A DNA stretch of 28,581 nucleotides from a virus. The position numbers were made by a program, and so were the translations under genes. The notes beneath the pieces were generated by a model that was not told the origin of the DNA, did not search any database, and was given only the letters and a program-made list of their open reading frames with translations. Each line of letters starts with the position of its first letter. The first letter of the stretch is position 1. The stretch lies in IMG/VR virus record IMGVR_UViG_3300008111_000216, positions 1 through 28,581 of that record; one strand, given 5' to 3'. This document shows positions 5,605-12,458 of this stretch, piece by piece.

Positions 5605-5817
5605 TTAGACCTTCTTTGGTCTTGTCTTCTTAGGCTTTGGATCTAGTGATGTTTCTCTACGTATACCGTGGCTGTTAACATCTATCTTTATTCTTGGCTT
5701 AACGCCTTGCTTTGGATATTTTCTTGTTGCCTCACGACTTGTTACTGCACCAGATGCTGATCCTGCGCCTCCTGGTGGTGTCATTCCAGTTCCATCGTCT
5801 TTTGTAAAATTACTCAT
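5605..5817 (-). CDS. Hypothetical disordered basic protein, 70 residues
   Basis: Gly/Ser/Pro-rich N-terminal half and a strongly basic C-terminus (PKPKKTRPKKV). No hydrophobic core, so it is probably disordered and may bind nucleic acid or a partner protein. It starts inside the upstream gene (ATGAGTAA overlap). No family recognised. Confidence 0.6.
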   Translation of the reverse strand: MSNFTKDDGTGMTPPGGAGSASGAVTSREATRKYPKQGVKPRIKIDVNSHGIRRETSLDPKPKKTRPKKV

Positions 5818-5959
5818 TGATGAATTGTCTTGTCTGCTCTGGTGTTGAAGTCATGTCTAGGGTTAGACCTGATTCGCCATCTCTTGAAACATCAGTAATA
5901 GTTACTGGAACAATACCAGTTTCGCTACCAAATGCTTCACATCCGCATTCAATACACAT
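5810..5959 (-). CDS. Hypothetical small Cys-containing protein, 49 residues
   Basis: The peptide begins MCIECGCEAFGS (Cys2, Cys5, Cys7) and continues with a strand-rich, acidic region. It overlaps the next gene by 8 nt and lies just past the stop of the upstream one. Length and context fit the run of mini-genes here. Function unknown. Confidence 0.55.
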   Translation of the reverse strand: MCIECGCEAFGSETGIVPVTITDVSRDGESGLTLDMTSTPEQTRQFINE

Positions 5960-5961
5960 AA

Positions 5962-6120
5962 TTACTTACCGCCGTTGCCTAGGCCAGAACCGTCTTGTGT
6001 TGACTTATCTGCTGATGAGAAAGCTGATGCAGGATCTGCTGCATATTGCTCACCATTCCAAGCTGTTGCTGTTGCTGGCTTTACTTCATTAAAACCTGTC
6101 AAGTTGTTTCCGTCTGTCAT
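5962..6120 (-). CDS. Hypothetical small Ala/Gly-rich protein, 52 residues
   Basis: ATG 6120 follows an excellent ATAGGAGT ribosome binding site. The protein is polar, with many Ala, Ser, Asn and Gly and two aromatic residues, and is likely extended or disordered. It is the first gene of a small transcription unit led by the promoter at 6176-6204 and a hairpin leader. Function unknown; a minor virion component is one possibility. Confidence 0.6.
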   Translation of the reverse strand: MTDGNNLTGFNEVKPATATAWNGEQYAADPASAFSSADKSTQDGSGLGNGGK

Positions 6121-6145
6121 TTTATTACTCCTATAGGTTGTATTT

Positions 6146-6167
6146 AGATGGGTCTAGAAATCCATCT
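6146..6167 (-). promoter_or_regulatory. Hairpin in the 5' leader of the 6120 gene
   Basis: AGATGG/CCATCT stem of 6 bp with a 10-nt loop. It starts about 2 nt after the predicted transcription start, ahead of the AGGAGT ribosome binding site. Confidence 0.5.
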
Positions 6168-6175
6168 ATCAGTCT

Positions 6176-6204
6176 ATTATAGCATTTCTTTTTTAATAGA
6201 CTAA
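6176..6204 (-). promoter_or_regulatory. Extended -10 promoter for the 6120 gene
   Basis: Minus strand: TTAGTC (6204-6199), a 17-bp spacer ending in the TGC extension, and TATAAT (6181-6176). The leader is about 50 nt. Confidence 0.7.
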
Positions 6205-6212
6205 AACGTTGG

Positions 6213-6431
6213 CTATTTGATCTTATTGCCGTATTTATTCCATGCTCTTTCGTGTAGAAAGAACCCTAAGGCTTCACATAGGGTATAAATTATTGCAAAT
6301 GAACCAGCATACTCCCAGTGTGCTTCTCCAGTAATTAGTAGCTCAAAAAAATATACCAGTGTGCCTACAAAAAGGATATGTACTGCAGGCCATGATAATG
6401 ACTTGTATAAACTTCTCTTGGACGATTCCAT
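6213..6431 (-). CDS. DUF2061 family membrane protein
   Basis: Seventy-two residues. Pattern KRSLYKSLSWPAVH, then two hydrophobic segments (about 17-34 and 39-58), and an ending LGFFLHERAWNKYG matching the DUF2061 consensus (Lys-Ser-x-x-W near the start, HERxW at the end). DUF2061 proteins are small predicted inner-membrane proteins of unknown function. AAGAGG serves as ribosome binding site. Confidence 0.75.
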   Translation of the reverse strand: MESSKRSLYKSLSWPAVHILFVGTLVYFFELLITGEAHWEYAGSFAIIYTLCEALGFFLHERAWNKYGNKIK

Positions 6432-6442
6432 TTTAATACCTC

Positions 6443-6565
6443 TTATGATTTATATTCGTTGTGCCAACACTTGTCACAAATATCTATAATTCCGCCTTCT
6501 GGTTTAGCAGCAATCCTACTAGATTTATTACTACATCCAGGCCATTCACATAACTCACCGAACAC
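6443..6565 (-). CDS. Small zinc-ribbon protein, GTG start
   Basis: Forty residues. GTG 6565 overlaps the upstream TAG (TAGTG), with AGGG about ten bases upstream. Cys6, Cys11, Cys30 and Cys33 would make a zinc ribbon (CEWPGC and CDKC). The short length makes it provisional, but the coupled start and four Cys support it. Function unknown. Confidence 0.55.
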   Translation of the reverse strand: MFGELCEWPGCSNKSSRIAAKPEGGIIDICDKCWHNEYKS

Positions 6566-6708
6566 TATTTGGACCCTTTGGCTGTTTGGCCACGATAACC
6601 TGTCTTCTTTTTATTCATAGAACCTGGTTTCTTAAATCCTGCACCGTTAGGTGTTGCTGCAATTCTTTGCTCTAAAGCCTTTTTAATTTTGTCGTGGTGC
6701 TTACCCAT
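6565..6708 (-). CDS. Small basic protein, 47 residues
   Basis: Very basic (about one third Lys or Arg), starting MGKHHDKIKKALEQRI and ending with a Gly/Lys-rich tail; probably a nucleic-acid or ribosome binder with a disordered C-terminus. It starts inside the end of the upstream gene (ATGGGTAA, 8-nt overlap) and its stop overlaps the GTG of the next gene. No family recognised. Confidence 0.6.
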   Translation of the reverse strand: MGKHHDKIKKALEQRIAATPNGAGFKKPGSMNKKKTGYRGQTAKGSK

Positions 6709-6844
6709 TTTGTTTTTCTATTATCCTAACTATATATCGTATAACCTCATACGGTCTCCACTCTGGAGGCAATTCTAAATATCTTATCTCATCCGCAATT
6801 TTTTTCCTATGACTTTCATCTAGGTATTCTATGAGTTTATCCAT
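6701..6844 (-). CDS. Hypothetical charged helical protein, 47 residues
   Basis: Short and strongly charged, probably a two-helix protein (MDKLIEYLDE, then a YEVIRYIVRIIE helix). ATG 6844 is 6 nt from TAGAAT, with TTGCCC 17 bp further up, so a leaderless transcript is likely. First of three coupled mini-genes. Function unknown. Confidence 0.6.
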   Translation of the reverse strand: MDKLIEYLDESHRKKIADEIRYLELPPEWRPYEVIRYIVRIIEKQNG

Positions 6845-6850
6845 ACATCT

Positions 6851-6879
6851 ATTCTATCATTTATATACTAAAGGGGCAA
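6851..6879 (-). promoter_or_regulatory. Leaderless promoter overlapping a terminator-like hairpin
   Basis: Minus strand: TTGCCC (6879-6874), a 17-bp spacer, TAGAAT (6856-6851), then 6 nt to ATG 6844. The -35 box is the 3' arm of the hairpin at 6869-6900. Confidence 0.65.
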
Positions 6880-6900
6880 GACCTGAGTCCTGCCCCTTTA
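6869..6900 (-). terminator. Terminator hairpin after the 340-residue secreted protein gene
   Basis: A perfect 10-bp stem TAAAGGGGCA/TGCCCCTTTA is extended inward by GAC/GTC after one mismatch. Only a few T follow on the minus strand. It lies just beyond the stop of the 6911-7933 gene. Confidence 0.6.
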
Positions 6901-6910
6901 ATTTAAAGAA

Positions 6911-7933
6911 TTACTTCTTTAGCTTGACCTTAGCCTTTGGATTCTTTGCGTTCCACTTTGTAGCAAGGGCATTGTATTCCTTGATATAAATAGCCTTAGC
7001 AAGATCCGCTGCTGCCTTGTCTGTAGCAAGCTTTGCTGCTGCATCTGTAATAGCCTTATCTGCTGCTACCTTATCTGCTGCACGTCCAGCCTTCTCTGCT
7101 GCTAGCGCTGCGTTAGCAACTGCTAGTTCTGCAGTTCTTGCTGCAAGCTCACCTGCAAGATCACGAACTGCAACTGTTGCTGTTACTGCACCTACTGGTG
7201 TTGAAAGACCAGTTACTGCTGCTGCAACTGTTGCATATGCTGTAACAACGACTGAACCTGAAGCAGGAAGTGTGACTGACTGCTCCTTTGTTCCAAGTGT
7301 TGCTGTTGCTGTATCTGTTGTAAGCGCTGTTGCTGTTGCAACACCATTTGAAGATACTAGAGTATTAATTGTTGCTCCACCCTTAGCGTTACCGAATACA
7401 TCGTATCCAGTTACCTTTAGTGTTGCTACTGTGCCTGCTGCTCCTGATACTGGTGCAGACAAAGCGATTGAGTTTAGGGCACCTGCTGTACCCTGTACAT
7501 AGTAAACAGTTGTAGTTCCAGCACGAGTAATCGATACTGTTCCTACTGATGTAGACTTAGTATATACAAAAAAGTCTGCTGAATTTCCAGTTCCTGTTGA
7601 AACTGAAAGTGTTGAAGATCCGCTTGATGCGGTTACTGGTGCTGCTGATGTTGCTAGAGCAGAAACAATTGTTGCATTAGTTGCAACTGCTGTTACTACT
7701 GTGCCAGTGTCTACTGACGTTACAGCAATCTTCAATGCATCTGCTGCATCGATACTGTTGTCTGCTGGCACTGGAAGTGATACAGGAGTTCCTACTACTG
7801 TTCCACCTGTTGCTGCAGATCCCGCCACCGTTAGGGTAACAGTTCCAGCATTAGCCTGAGCTGCTGGCGATACAAGCATTGTGCTAGTCAGGGCTGCAGC
7901 GATGATTAGCGATACTTTCTTAAATGAGTTCAT
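6911..7933 (-). CDS. Secreted Ala/Thr/Val-rich protein with C-terminal coiled coil
   Basis: 340 residues. A clear Sec signal peptide (basic N-terminus, hydrophobic stretch 8-22, AQANA cleavage around 25-30) precedes a long Thr/Ala/Val/Gly-rich region (30-255) with the repetitive beta character of Ig-like or S-layer-type surface proteins. A helical Ala-rich coiled coil (about 258-315) and a basic end (WNAKNPKAKVKLKK) follow. AAGGAG serves as ribosome binding site. Phage structural proteins do not normally carry signal peptides, so this is probably exported by the infected host; it looks like an actinobacterial cell-surface protein acquired by the phage (inference). A terminator follows. Confidence 0.75.
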   Translation of the reverse strand: MNSFKKVSLIIAAALTSTMLVSPAAQANAGTVTLTVAGSAATGGTVVGTPVSLPVPADNSIDAADALKIAVTSVDTGTVVTAVATNATIVSALATSAAPVTASSGSSTLSVSTGTGNSADFFVYTKSTSVGTVSITRAGTTTVYYVQGTAGALNSIALSAPVSGAAGTVATLKVTGYDVFGNAKGGATINTLVSSNGVATATALTTDTATATLGTKEQSVTLPASGSVVVTAYATVAAAVTGLSTPVGAVTATVAVRDLAGELAARTAELAVANAALAAEKAGRAADKVAADKAITDAAAKLATDKAAADLAKAIYIKEYNALATKWNAKNPKAKVKLKK

Positions 7934-7981
7934 TTAATTTATTCTCCTTATTTCTTCTGCCTCTAATTTGAGCACAGAAAC

Positions 7982-8182
7982 TTAATGTAATTCATGTATT
8001 TTTACATGAAATGAACAGGGATCTCCACCTTCATCCCATTCTTGCATTTCTTCATCTGACATTGGTGGGCCATCATGTGTATCACAAAATACATCTGATA
8101 CCCAGCCACGATCATAACCATTCTTAAGCCATATTTCAAACTCTAAATGATTAGTATCTTCTGAATCAAATTCTAGATCCAT
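7982..8182 (-). CDS. Hypothetical zinc-binding small protein
   Basis: Sixty-six residues with the pattern WxxNGxxxGWVSDVFCDTHDG-P-xSxEExxxWDEGGDPC-FHVKIHE. I recognise this arrangement from small conserved actinophage proteins of unknown function. Cys33, His36, Cys56 and His59 could bind a metal. It overlaps the thioredoxin gene by 10 nt and is presumably co-translated with it. Confidence 0.7.
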   Translation of the reverse strand: MDLEFDSEDTNHLEFEIWLKNGYDRGWVSDVFCDTHDGPPMSDEEMQEWDEGGDPCSFHVKIHELH

Positions 8183-8475
8183 TCTGAAATCTCCTTTAGC
8201 ATGATGTGCTTAGGCTTTGCACCAGTAATTGTTTTCACTGGCTTTCCAGACTTAAATAATACCATATAAGGTATTGATGTTACAGAGTATTCTGATGATT
8301 TTATAGGATTCTCATCAACATTTAACTTTCCGACCCATAAACCACGCTCTTCTGATATCTCATCTAGGATTGGAGATACCTTTTTGCATGGTCCACACCA
8401 TGGAGCCCAAAAGTCGATAAGCACTAAATCGTGAGATTTAAGTACGCTATCAAAACTTTCATCTGTAACTATCAA
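8173..8475 (-). CDS. Thioredoxin
   Basis: 100 residues, the normal size of a thioredoxin fold. Active site WCGPC (26-30), DFW strand before it, cis-Pro loop TSIPY (Pro69) and a Gly-Lys-Pro strand near the end. It would reduce protein disulfides in the cytoplasm; phage thioredoxins may serve ribonucleotide reduction or virion-protein folding. The start is TTG 8475 with AAAGGGAGAG upstream, and the gene lies directly behind the 8477-8686 gene. No reductase gene is in the window, so it would depend on host thioredoxin reductase. Confidence 0.93.
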   Translation of the reverse strand: MIVTDESFDSVLKSHDLVLIDFWAPWCGPCKKVSPILDEISEERGLWVGKLNVDENPIKSSEYSVTSIPYMVLFKSGKPVKTITGAKPKHIMLKEISEWI

Positions 8476-8476
8476 C

Positions 8477-8686
8477 TTACTCTCCCTTTAATTCATCCGC
8501 TGCACTATTGAACTTATTCATAAATGTTTGGATAACCCAGACTGCGGTTTCTCCTGCATTTACAGACATAGCCTTTGAAGCTTCTTCAGTTCTATCTTCT
8601 AGGGCAAGGCCGTTGTACCATTTCTGGTACAACTCCTCACCAATTTCTTTAATGATCTCTTCAAGTATGGTTAATTGTTCACCCAT
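8477..8686 (-). CDS. Hypothetical helical protein, 69 residues
   Basis: An acidic all-helical protein without known motif. It overlaps the end of the subtilase gene by 8 nt and lies one base before the thioredoxin start, so the three genes form a coupled unit. Function unknown. Confidence 0.65.
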   Translation of the reverse strand: MGEQLTILEEIIKEIGEELYQKWYNGLALEDRTEEASKAMSVNAGETAVWVIQTFMNKFNSAADELKGE

Positions 8687-9620
8687 TTAGAGCGCCATTT
8701 AAATTAATTAACTTACCAGAAGTTACCCTAGAACTAGATGTATTGATAGATGTCTTAGCAATCAAATCATAAATCTGATTGTAATTAAGTTGTGGCTTAT
8801 GCGCTTTAATTGTTGCCCATGATGTGGCTGCAATTACAGTTGCACTAGAGGTTCCAGCGACATTGATAGTCTTTCCGCCAACGGTGACCGCTTGTGTTGT
8901 TCCCTGTGCAAAGAAATCTGTTAGCTTAGGGTCATAATTGCTATAAATCGCAACAGTTTGTGTAGGCATTGTAGCACCAATTGCTATTGCAGATGGGATA
9001 CATGCTGGCCAATCGATTCTTGAATAGTCTCTAGTATTTCCAGTTGGGAAGAATACTCCGACATCCATTGATTTCAATGTTTCAATCTTTGATTCGGTTA
9101 CTGGTGTTTTAGGACAATAGTCTGATCCAGTTACCAAGTTGTGGTGTCCTTGAGACATAGAAACAGCCTGAATGTTAAACTTATTCTTATTTTGGATTAC
9201 CCATTCTAATGCGTTATACACAGTAGGTTCTCCTGCAGCCTGCCTCAATCCATTGATGTTTGTACCGATAATCTTAACAAAAACAATGTTAATGTTTGGA
9301 TTTGTTGCCACTGCAAGAGATGACATTTGTGTGCCATGATCAAATCCATTTTTTGAAAGCCACTCTGTCTTCAATGTGGCAGAGCCAGGACCTTCCATGA
9401 CCGACAAGCCATTTGGGCATGAGCTCCACTGAACAACACATGCTTCGTAAATAATCTTGTCTTTAAAAATAGGTAGAGATGTGTCAATCGCTGTGTCCAG
9501 GATTGCTATTGTTGGAATTTGTGCAGACTTGTTGCTAATATTGTTTTTAGAAGCAGCAGTTGCAGTTGTAGGTAAAGCGATTACTAGGGCTACTAGAGCC
9601 GTGATTATTTTTTTATTCAT
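8679..9620 (-). CDS. Secreted subtilisin-like (S8) serine protease
   Basis: 313 residues with a signal peptide (cleavage near ATAAS, about 23). The S8 catalytic set is complete: Asp42 in ILDTAID, His95 in DHGTQM, oxyanion Asn195 in PTGNT and Ser258 in GTSSAT (usual GTSMA). There is no pro-peptide of normal length and no C-terminal domain, so it is a compact subtilase. It would act outside the cytoplasm, for example on host surface proteins at lysis or on competing proteins; the substrate is unknown. The leaderless-type promoter at 9628-9655 carries a palindrome over the -35 box. Overlaps the next gene by 8 nt. Confidence 0.9.
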   Translation of the reverse strand: MNKKIITALVALVIALPTTATAASKNNISNKSAQIPTIAILDTAIDTSLPIFKDKIIYEACVVQWSSCPNGLSVMEGPGSATLKTEWLSKNGFDHGTQMSSLAVATNPNINIVFVKIIGTNINGLRQAAGEPTVYNALEWVIQNKNKFNIQAVSMSQGHHNLVTGSDYCPKTPVTESKIETLKSMDVGVFFPTGNTRDYSRIDWPACIPSAIAIGATMPTQTVAIYSNYDPKLTDFFAQGTTQAVTVGGKTINVAGTSSATVIAATSWATIKAHKPQLNYNQIYDLIAKTSINTSSSRVTSGKLINLNGALNG

Positions 9621-9627
9621 AGTACCT

Positions 9628-9656
9628 ATTCTACTAAATATTGACAGGTTGTCAAT
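9628..9656 (-). promoter_or_regulatory. Promoter of the subtilase gene with palindromic -35 region
   Basis: Minus strand: TTGACA (9655-9650), a 16-bp spacer, TAGAAT (9633-9628), then 7 nt to ATG 9620, so the mRNA is probably leaderless. The inverted repeat ATTGACA-GGT-TGTCAAT (9640-9656) covers the -35 box. Confidence 0.7.
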
Positions 9657-9659
9657 AGG

Positions 9660-9839
9660 CTATTCGTTATCTAGTTTATCTAACTTAGCCTTATACCATT
9701 TTCCAGCATCGAGCTGTGTTGGAGTCTGTAGGCCTTGAGACTGTAATAGATTAGTTAAGCTTTGTGTATACAACTCAACCATCATTTCAAGTCTTACGAC
9801 TTGCATTTCTAGTAGTCTTAGTCTTTCTGACTTTCTCAC
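9660..9839 (-). CDS. Small coiled-coil protein, GTG start
   Basis: Fifty-nine residues beginning at GTG 9839, which overlaps the upstream TGA (GTGA). The first 30 residues form a heptad-like helix (SERLRLLEMQVVRLEMMVELY), probably a coiled coil for oligomerisation, followed by a short polar tail. Function unknown. Confidence 0.6.
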   Translation of the reverse strand: MRKSERLRLLEMQVVRLEMMVELYTQSLTNLLQSQGLQTPTQLDAGKWYKAKLDKLDNE

Positions 9840-10195
9840 TCTGTTTCCTCTCTGTCTACAGGGGTAGGTGCTGTAGCAACACTACCGCAGCTAACACATT
9901 CCATATCTAGGAAATAGGTAGCAATTTCAAAGTCTTCAAAAATAACTTTAAGGTTCCAAATTTGTGATCCACATGGACATACGTGTGTTGGGGTGCCTCT
10001 TAAATCAATAGAGTTCTCATAACTTTCTGGTCTTAATTGTAAAATGTCATCAGAGTGTCTGCCTTCTCTTTCAACATCTTCCTTGTCTACCAGCAAAATT
10101 TCATAGTTATCAAGGAATAGCTTGACATTTGCTTTAATTTTTGATGCCCAGATGTATACTGCAAGTGTAACTGCAATTACTATGAGCCATTTCAT
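9836..10195 (-). CDS. Membrane-anchored zinc-ribbon protein
   Basis: 119 residues. One N-terminal membrane segment (about 3-17), a charged linker, then a zinc ribbon: CPCG (73-76) and CVSCG (100-104), joined by an aromatic strand pair (WNLKVIFEDFEIATYFLDMEC). The signature is familiar from conserved actinophage hypothetical proteins; no function known. ATG 10195 lies 6 nt behind TATAAT, giving a leaderless mRNA. Confidence 0.75.
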   Translation of the reverse strand: MKWLIVIAVTLAVYIWASKIKANVKLFLDNYEILLVDKEDVEREGRHSDDILQLRPESYENSIDLRGTPTHVCPCGSQIWNLKVIFEDFEIATYFLDMECVSCGSVATAPTPVDREETE

Positions 10196-10201
10196 AGTTC
10201 T

Positions 10202-10230
10202 ATTATACCTTAAACTTGGATGTATGTATA
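10202..10230 (-). promoter_or_regulatory. Leaderless promoter of the 10195 gene
   Basis: Minus strand: TATACA (10230-10225), a 17-bp spacer, TATAAT (10207-10202), then 6 nt to ATG 10195. The -35 box lies within the end of the Ntn hydrolase gene. Confidence 0.65.
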
Positions 10231-10767
10231 GGGGGCAGATACGCTCATATTAAACTCTGAAGCAGCTTCTAGCGCCGCCTTTAAGCGTAAGCGTGGATTC
10301 TTTTGATTCTTTGTAGCATATAAAGCACCAAGCGCTATCTGTCCACCGCTTCCTTCTGCCATATAGTTAACAACATTCTCACCTACGTGGAAGTCTTCGT
10401 CTACAGTAAAAACTCTTCCACAGATTCCAACTATAAATATTCCACCAGTGTCTTCTTCTGAAGAAGATCCGATGCTTCCGTAACCATTGTCTTTGAATGC
10501 CTGTTTAACTGAATCAATAAACTTGGTCCGCATAAACTTATCTAAACCTGAATTAGTTTTTGTTGGAGTATACTTTGGTGGCGTCCATGAGTATTGCAAA
10601 ATTTGTCCCATGCGAAATGAATCTGTAAACGCAACTCCGTACTGTCCCACTTTAAACACTTTAGGTTCTTTTCTTGCAAGAATCCAGCCAGTCTTATCAT
10701 CGGATGCGGCGTGATCGGATGCCATATAAACAACACCATTTTGGGCAATAGCTACTATACAGGTCAT
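10210..10767 (-). CDS. Proteasome beta/HslV-like Ntn hydrolase
   Basis: 185 residues. The start MTCIVAI places Thr at position 2, which becomes the N-terminal nucleophile after Met removal. Asp18 in ASDHA and Lys35 in EPKVF fit the Asp and Lys of the T1 family active site, and the late motif GSGGQIALGALYA matches the Gly-rich helix of proteasome beta subunits. There is no propeptide, as in HslV. No HslU- or Mpa-like ATPase is in the window, so it may act alone, assemble into its own ring or engage a host ATPase. Related single Ntn proteins occur in other phages; their substrates are unknown. TATACT lies 6 nt before ATG. Confidence 0.85.
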   Translation of the reverse strand: MTCIVAIAQNGVVYMASDHAASDDKTGWILARKEPKVFKVGQYGVAFTDSFRMGQILQYSWTPPKYTPTKTNSGLDKFMRTKFIDSVKQAFKDNGYGSIGSSSEEDTGGIFIVGICGRVFTVDEDFHVGENVVNYMAEGSGGQIALGALYATKNQKNPRLRLKAALEAASEFNMSVSAPYTYIQV

Positions 10768-10773
10768 ATCCCT

Positions 10774-10779
10774 AGTATA
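10774..10779 (-). promoter_or_regulatory. Candidate -10 box of a leaderless promoter for the Ntn hydrolase
   Basis: TATACT on the minus strand, 6 nt before ATG 10767. No convincing -35 box is visible; supported by the same geometry at neighbouring genes. Confidence 0.5.
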
Positions 10780-10804
10780 CTAAATATAAATTCGAAGGTA
10801 TAGG

Positions 10805-11086
10805 CTATTTTGAGGTATTTTTTTCGATGCGATCAATTGCATCACGCAATGAGGAGCCGCCATTATTAAATAGCTCGGCTTTAATGGTTGCCAGCTCAGC
10901 ATCTATTTTATTAAAATGCTGTTGTCCGTCATCTAGCCTGGCGGTTATTCCTGGGGTTTCTTCTGTTCCATACCACTCATCAATAAAGTCAAACCACGTT
11001 TTGAATAGCTTAATGAATTTGCCTACAAAGTATCCTAGGCCAGCGCTTGCAGCAGCCGATAACACAATCCATTCTAATACGCTCAC
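10805..11086 (-). CDS. Membrane protein with C-terminal coiled coil (DUF2746-like)
   Basis: Ninety-three residues: one N-terminal membrane segment (about 5-27) followed by an aromatic stretch and a helical tail (NKIDAELATIKAEL, DAIDRIEKN). This resembles the DUF2746 proteins of actinobacterial phages, which have no established function but are sometimes considered holin-like. A GTG start at 11086 lies 6 nt behind TATAAT. It is distant from the endolysin, so a lysis role is only a possibility. Confidence 0.65.
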   Translation of the reverse strand: MSVLEWIVLSAAASAGLGYFVGKFIKLFKTWFDFIDEWYGTEETPGITARLDDGQQHFNKIDAELATIKAELFNNGGSSLRDAIDRIEKNTSK

Positions 11087-11092
11087 ATGTAA

Positions 11093-11121
11093 ATTATACT
11101 CGACTAATAGTTATAACTCAA
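11093..11121 (-). promoter_or_regulatory. Leaderless promoter with GTG start
   Basis: Minus strand: TTGAGT (11121-11116), a 17-bp spacer, TATAAT (11098-11093), then 6 nt to GTG 11086. No Shine-Dalgarno can fit. Confidence 0.75.
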
Positions 11122-11157
11122 AACTAATTTAATTTAATTAGATTATTCCTAGTTGAC

Positions 11158-11394
11158 TTAAACTAAAAGTTCAGAGGCCGCAATGTCGTTTCCGCAGTAT
11201 CTCTTCTTAATAATAAGCTCTTTAACACTATCTGGTCCTAGTTGTCTGCCAGCAAGGATAATAACCCACCTAGGCTCAAATTTAGAAGATATGCATGTCT
11301 CACACATTAACAAGTTAATTGGAATTAAGATTGATTTTCTTACACTTAACTTGTTTTTGGTCTTGTTACAGGAGTAACATAGTATTTTTTCCAT
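11158..11394 (-). CDS. Conserved small zinc-ribbon protein
   Basis: Seventy-eight residues. CYSC (6-9) and CETC (31-34) with a KTKNKLSVRKS linker, then EPRWVIILAGRQLG and a YCGNDIAASEL end. I know this arrangement from many actinophage genomes as a conserved hypothetical. The late cysteine in RYCGNDI is not part of a pair. Overlaps the upstream gene by 1 nt (TAATGG). Function unknown. Confidence 0.75.
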   Translation of the reverse strand: MEKILCYSCNKTKNKLSVRKSILIPINLLMCETCISSKFEPRWVIILAGRQLGPDSVKELIIKKRYCGNDIAASELLV

Positions 11395-11591
11395 TAATTA
11401 GATTCCTCTACGTGTTCAAAAACGATCTCATCCATTATGGTAAATTCATCATTTTCTAGCACTTCTTCTATTTCAATACCATCCTTTTGGTATTTAACTT
11501 TTGATGCATATAGGCCCAAGCTTTCTACTGAGCCGTATACTCTTTCAGCATGAATAAATACAATCTTAATTACTTCGTAATATTCTCGCAC
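11394..11591 (-). CDS. Hypothetical acidic protein, 65 residues
   Basis: Strand-rich N-terminus (YYEVIKIVFIHAERVYG) and a very acidic C-terminal half. It starts 26 nt inside the upstream gene. No family recognised. The overlaps on both sides place it in one unit with the gene at 11566. Confidence 0.6.
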   Translation of the reverse strand: MREYYEVIKIVFIHAERVYGSVESLGLYASKVKYQKDGIEIEEVLENDEFTIMDEIVFEHVEESN

Positions 11592-11895
11592 TTGGGACCC
11601 CTTCCAGTTCGCATCTTACTCCATAAGATTCGATTAGTTTTTTAACTTTTCCAACGTAATCAATTACCATTTCTTTTTTAATACCTTCGTATTGCAAAAA
11701 ATTGTCTTCATATAGTCTTATTGCTAAAAACTCTGGATACTTTGCTATGTCCATTTGCAAGCCCATGTCAGGCTTCTTAATTTCTCTAATTCTTTTTGCC
11801 ATTTCTGGGGTGTAAAAAACTGGCTTGTTTGGATCGCCCGTCCATTCATTGACACCATATCTAAAGTGGTCTTTGTCTTTGTTTATAAATTCCAT
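11566..11895 (-). CDS. Hypothetical protein, 109 residues
   Basis: A soluble, charged protein with a proline-containing N-terminal half and a helical middle (KEMVIDYVGKVKKLIESYG). No known motif. It starts 4 nt after the WhiB stop, so it is probably co-expressed with WhiB. The 3' end overlaps the following gene by 26 nt. Function unknown. Confidence 0.65.
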   Translation of the reverse strand: MEFINKDKDHFRYGVNEWTGDPNKPVFYTPEMAKRIREIKKPDMGLQMDIAKYPEFLAIRLYEDNFLQYEGIKKEMVIDYVGKVKKLIESYGVRCELEGVPSARILRSN

Positions 11896-11898
11896 TTT

Positions 11899-12210
11899 TT
11901 AAATACCATTTTTTGTTTTTATTTTTTGCCAAAACTCTTTTGTTTTGTGAATATTCTTTACCTTGTCTATCTCGCCAGAGTTTAGATATATGCCGCCCCA
12001 TACACCGTGATCATTGTTTATGGTTCCAGACTCGAAACAATCTTTAGAAACTGGACAACTCAAACAAGCTTCATCAATACTTGAGGCTATGATTGGATCT
12101 GATTCATACTTGTCGTAAAATAAATTTGTGTCCATACCACGACAAATAGCAATATCAAACCACTTAAAATCACTTTCCTCTAGACCTAGATCATTTAAAA
12201 TATTTGACAT
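11899..12210 (-). CDS. whiB: WhiB-like iron-sulfur transcription factor
   Basis: 103 residues with the four Wbl cysteines in the family spacing (Cys23, Cys49, Cys52, Cys58) for a 4Fe-4S cluster, then the GVWGG turn (69-73) and a basic C-terminal helix for DNA contact. Wbl proteins bind the primary sigma factor and are restricted to Actinobacteria and their phages, which is the best host indication in this window. In phages they can alter host transcription or redox response. It overlaps the upstream gene by 20 nt and is read from the promoter at 12459-12488. Confidence 0.93.
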   Translation of the reverse strand: MSNILNDLGLEESDFKWFDIAICRGMDTNLFYDKYESDPIIASSIDEACLSCPVSKDCFESGTINNDHGVWGGIYLNSGEIDKVKNIHKTKEFWQKIKTKNGI

Positions 12211-12424
12211 ATTTGTCCGACATCTTCCATGTTCCGTCTGTACTTATAGATAAATTCTCTGCAATTCCCCAAGAATTGTTTTTAAATAATCCCTTTTTAT
12301 TAGAAAACCCCGTTGGATTTTTTTTCCATATAATTAAATTATAGTTATCCCAATAGGATTCTCTATCTTTAGAGCTGAATCTTTCAATAAAGACATCAAC
12401 TCCTTTAGGCGTCAAAACTAGCAC
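12191..12424 (-). CDS. Hypothetical protein upstream of whiB, GTG start
   Basis: Seventy-seven residues, Trp- and Lys-rich, with a strand-helix-strand appearance and no known motif. The start is GTG 12424 with AGATAGGG about 6 nt upstream. It leads the whiB unit and has a consensus promoter. Sequences of this type (short protein ending in a WKMSDKYVKYF helix) are not familiar to me. Confidence 0.65.
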   Translation of the reverse strand: MLVLTPKGVDVFIERFSSKDRESYWDNYNLIIWKKNPTGFSNKKGLFKNNSWGIAENLSISTDGTWKMSDKYVKYFK

Positions 12425-12458
12425 TTATTTCCCTATCTGTTAGTTCCGCCTATATCCT

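Noticed and set aside
7017-7502. Rightward Ala/Val-rich frame of 161 codons
   Set aside because: It mirrors the Ala/Thr-rich coding strand of the secreted protein; GCN codons read backwards again give Ala-type codons. No independent start signal.
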